DNA from: Hamiltosporidium tvaerminnensis
Taxonomy: Eukaryota; Microsporidia; Dubosqiidae
Direction of reading: 5' to 3'
DNA: 64,000 nt
NCBI GenBank assembly: GCA_022605425.2
Contig: CM061249.1
Span: forward strand, 682,001-746,000
The notes under the pieces were generated by a model. The model did no database searches, had not been told where the DNA came from, and was given only the letters and a program-made list of their open reading frames with translations. Position numbers and translations under genes: made by a program. Positions 62,080 through 64,000 of this stretch are shown here, piece after piece. Position 1 is the first letter of the stretch. Each line of letters starts with the position of its first letter.

Positions 62080-63430
62080 AGAAAATTTTATTTGTAATAT
62101 TGCTTCATTCATTTTCGAGCAATTTTAAAAGATTCAATCATTCAATCGCTTTTTTCTACATTTCCTATTTGTTCACCATAATCAACAGCAACCTCCGGTT
62201 TCTTAATACAACATCCTTTTCTATATTTCTATAATTTTAGCACTATGAACTGAACCAAAGAGAATTACATCTCCTTTGCCATTTCAAAAGCATAATTTTG
62301 TCGTAAGTCATTGATATAACTGTTGTTTTTTTAGGGTAGTATTTTTTATATCAGAAGGAACTCCAATACGATTTTTTCGCATTATATATACTTAATCCGT
62401 TTTGTGAGCACAAAATTGATTAGCGAGCTCAATACTAGTATACCAATTATCAAAATAAATCTTGATCCCCGAATAACAGTTCATTAGCAGGTTCTAAACC
62501 GATAAGAGTCGACGGTTTATATTCAGTAAAATGTTGCGCTCTGTTCGATATCTTTACCGATCTATATAGAATAATTATGTACATAAGCTCATTTACTCTC
62601 GCATTGAACATAAAACATTATTTTTAAATGTCTCATTTTTTATGAAATGTATCGTTTCCACGAAAAAAGACTTTTTCATAACACCAGGCACTCAAAGATA
62701 CAGATATTTTGTTCAGGGATGTATAAATTTTTACACATTGTCAAAAAACATTCACCAATTTTTTAATTTAAGCAAGTTTATTGCTTTATATGTGCTTAAT
62801 CTCTTTTTTTATGGTTGAAATATAAAAATTTGAATAACAATAAGAATCTTTCTTAAGTCCCACACTTTCCCGAAAAAAAGGTGTTTCTATATTTATCTTT
62901 TGCAAAATGCACCTCTATCATTGATTTCTTTACAATTCCTTGCAAAATTAACATTGCGATAAAACATTTCATCTCAGTAATTTGTGGACTGCCAGTTTTT
63001 TATTCTTTAACTTTCTTTTAGATTGTGGGATTTGACGAATGTTGAGCAAACAAATAAGTTTGTTCTACAATTACAGATAATAATTTGCTATCAAAGAATT
63101 AGCCTTACTAGAACAAATATTTTTTTTTTGAAGAACCAGGTATCTCAAATTGAATTCCCAGAAAAGTTATAGGATGATTAAAATGTTTTTGTTTCGTTCA
63201 TCTATCATTCTTATCTTCCTCTTCGCCTAACATATCCTAATTTATCGAATTGTAATAACTCCTAAATCTTTCAGGAAACTTTATCGATAAACTCTCGCTG
63301 TCAGATAAATTTTCTAATACACCACTGCTACTATCATCAGAAGATATCAACAATATTAAGACATTTTTGTTTTCACCACAAGAAATTGCCTCATCATCAG
63401 TACTTCTCTCGAATTACTCATTTTTTAAAA
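62080..63430 (-). pseudogene. piggyBac-type transposase relic
   Basis: On the minus strand collinear pieces of a piggyBac (DDE_Tnp_1_7) transposase survive among stops and frameshifts. They are an acidic N-terminal segment (SSDDSSSGVLENLSDSESLS near 63.3 kb), NLLMNCYSGIKIYFDNWYTS (about 62.44-62.49 kb, the family block with a catalytic Asp), MRKNRIGVPSD near 62.37 kb, and KPEVAVDYGEQIGNVEKSD near 62.18 kb, matching the family KPxxVxDYNxxMGGVDxSD block. No intact frame remains, so the protein is dead. Terminal repeats and TTAA duplications were not located. Confidence 0.82.
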
Positions 63431-64000
63431 AATATAAATAAGATATTTTTGCACTTCACCACAGGAAATATTGCCATATCCCATCTACTACTACTACAAA
63501 TTACTCATTTTTAAAAAATATGAACCTGTAAACTTTCTTAATAGTATATATTTTACAATGACGCAATAGAAAAAAATACAGTAAACCAAGTGTTATAATA
63601 ACGTCTCTTTATGAACCACAAGAAGCAATTGAACTATGAACCTTCTTGTTTTCATCTATCCGTCCTAGCTTATAATATCACAGTATTAAGTTTAACAAGT
63701 CTCCACCTTTACTTTCTCCTTTGACAAACAAATGTATCACACATTTAAAAGATATTTTTACGAACCATAGGCTTTTTTCAAGATAGGAGGTATTCCATAT
63801 ATACACAACTTGTTAAAATTATGGAAGAGAAAATCTTAAAATACTTAAAATATTCGTAGAGAATATTACGTTTCACACTATATTTTTAAATTTGAAAGAG
63901 ATATTTAAAAGAAATCAATGCTATCCTAAAATTCTATTTGTTATCAATAAAGTTAAATATTTATTTGTATAAGCGTGTATATATGCCATACGCAGTTAAA
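63431..64000. other. Flank of the piggyBac relic
   Basis: 63425-63520 contains a partial duplicate of the relic's N-terminal region (ACTTCACCACAGGAAATATT against TTTCACCACAAGAAATTGCC). Otherwise AT-rich with no gene. Confidence 0.45.

Overview
The window looks like nuclear DNA of a microsporidian (fungal-lineage obligate intracellular parasite) with an expanded, repeat-rich, very AT-rich genome. The reasons are intron-free compact genes, shortened orthologs of eukaryotic core proteins, fungal-type proteins (Ask1-like DASH subunit, Rua1-C domain protein), and a C-run (CCC or CCCC) placed 0-17 nt before the ATG of most conserved genes, which matches the start-proximal signal known from microsporidia. 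I cannot name the species. No rRNA or tRNA gene and no spliceosomal intron was recognised.

Layout. 1-10 kb: tail of a Dong/R4-like non-LTR retrotransposon, a copy of a ~720-bp repeat family (called R700 here), a Rua1-C zinc protein, then about 6.7 kb of decayed AT-rich DNA holding a short SINE-like insertion with a 13-bp target duplication. 10-19 kb: a protein kinase, a large HAD-phosphatase protein, and a complete 1788-bp Tc1/mariner-type transposon lying between two inverted, divergent R700 copies. 18.6-22.5 kb: a leucine-rich-repeat pseudogene and another R700 copy. 22.5-31.9 kb: Prp6-like HAT protein, Nuf2, Sec1 and an unknown protein, with local tandem repeats beside them. 32-39 kb: retrotransposon relics, V-ATPase c'' and a CTLH/Gid8-like protein. 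39-50 kb: Ctr copper transporter, DEAH helicase (C-terminal domain out of frame), a secreted protein, a DNAJC17-like J protein, Ask1-like protein, a coiled-coil protein and Mnd1. 50-64 kb: R700 copies, PPIP5K/Vip1, a secreted LRR protein, two more SINE/LINE-tail insertions and a dead piggyBac transposase.

Functional themes: chromosome segregation and meiosis (Nuf2, Ask1-like, Mnd1), splicing (Prp6-like, DNAJC17-like), membrane traffic (Sec1), ion and metal transport (V-ATPase c'', Ctr) and inositol pyrophosphate signalling (PPIP5K). Genes sit in small islands separated by mobile-element debris. The clearest unusual signals are the R700 family with conserved hairpins, SINE/LINE-tail insertions with tRNA-like and arthropod-retroposon-like features, a helicase split at an A8 run in the -1 direction, and tandem duplications of 67-84 bp attached to the ends of many housekeeping genes.
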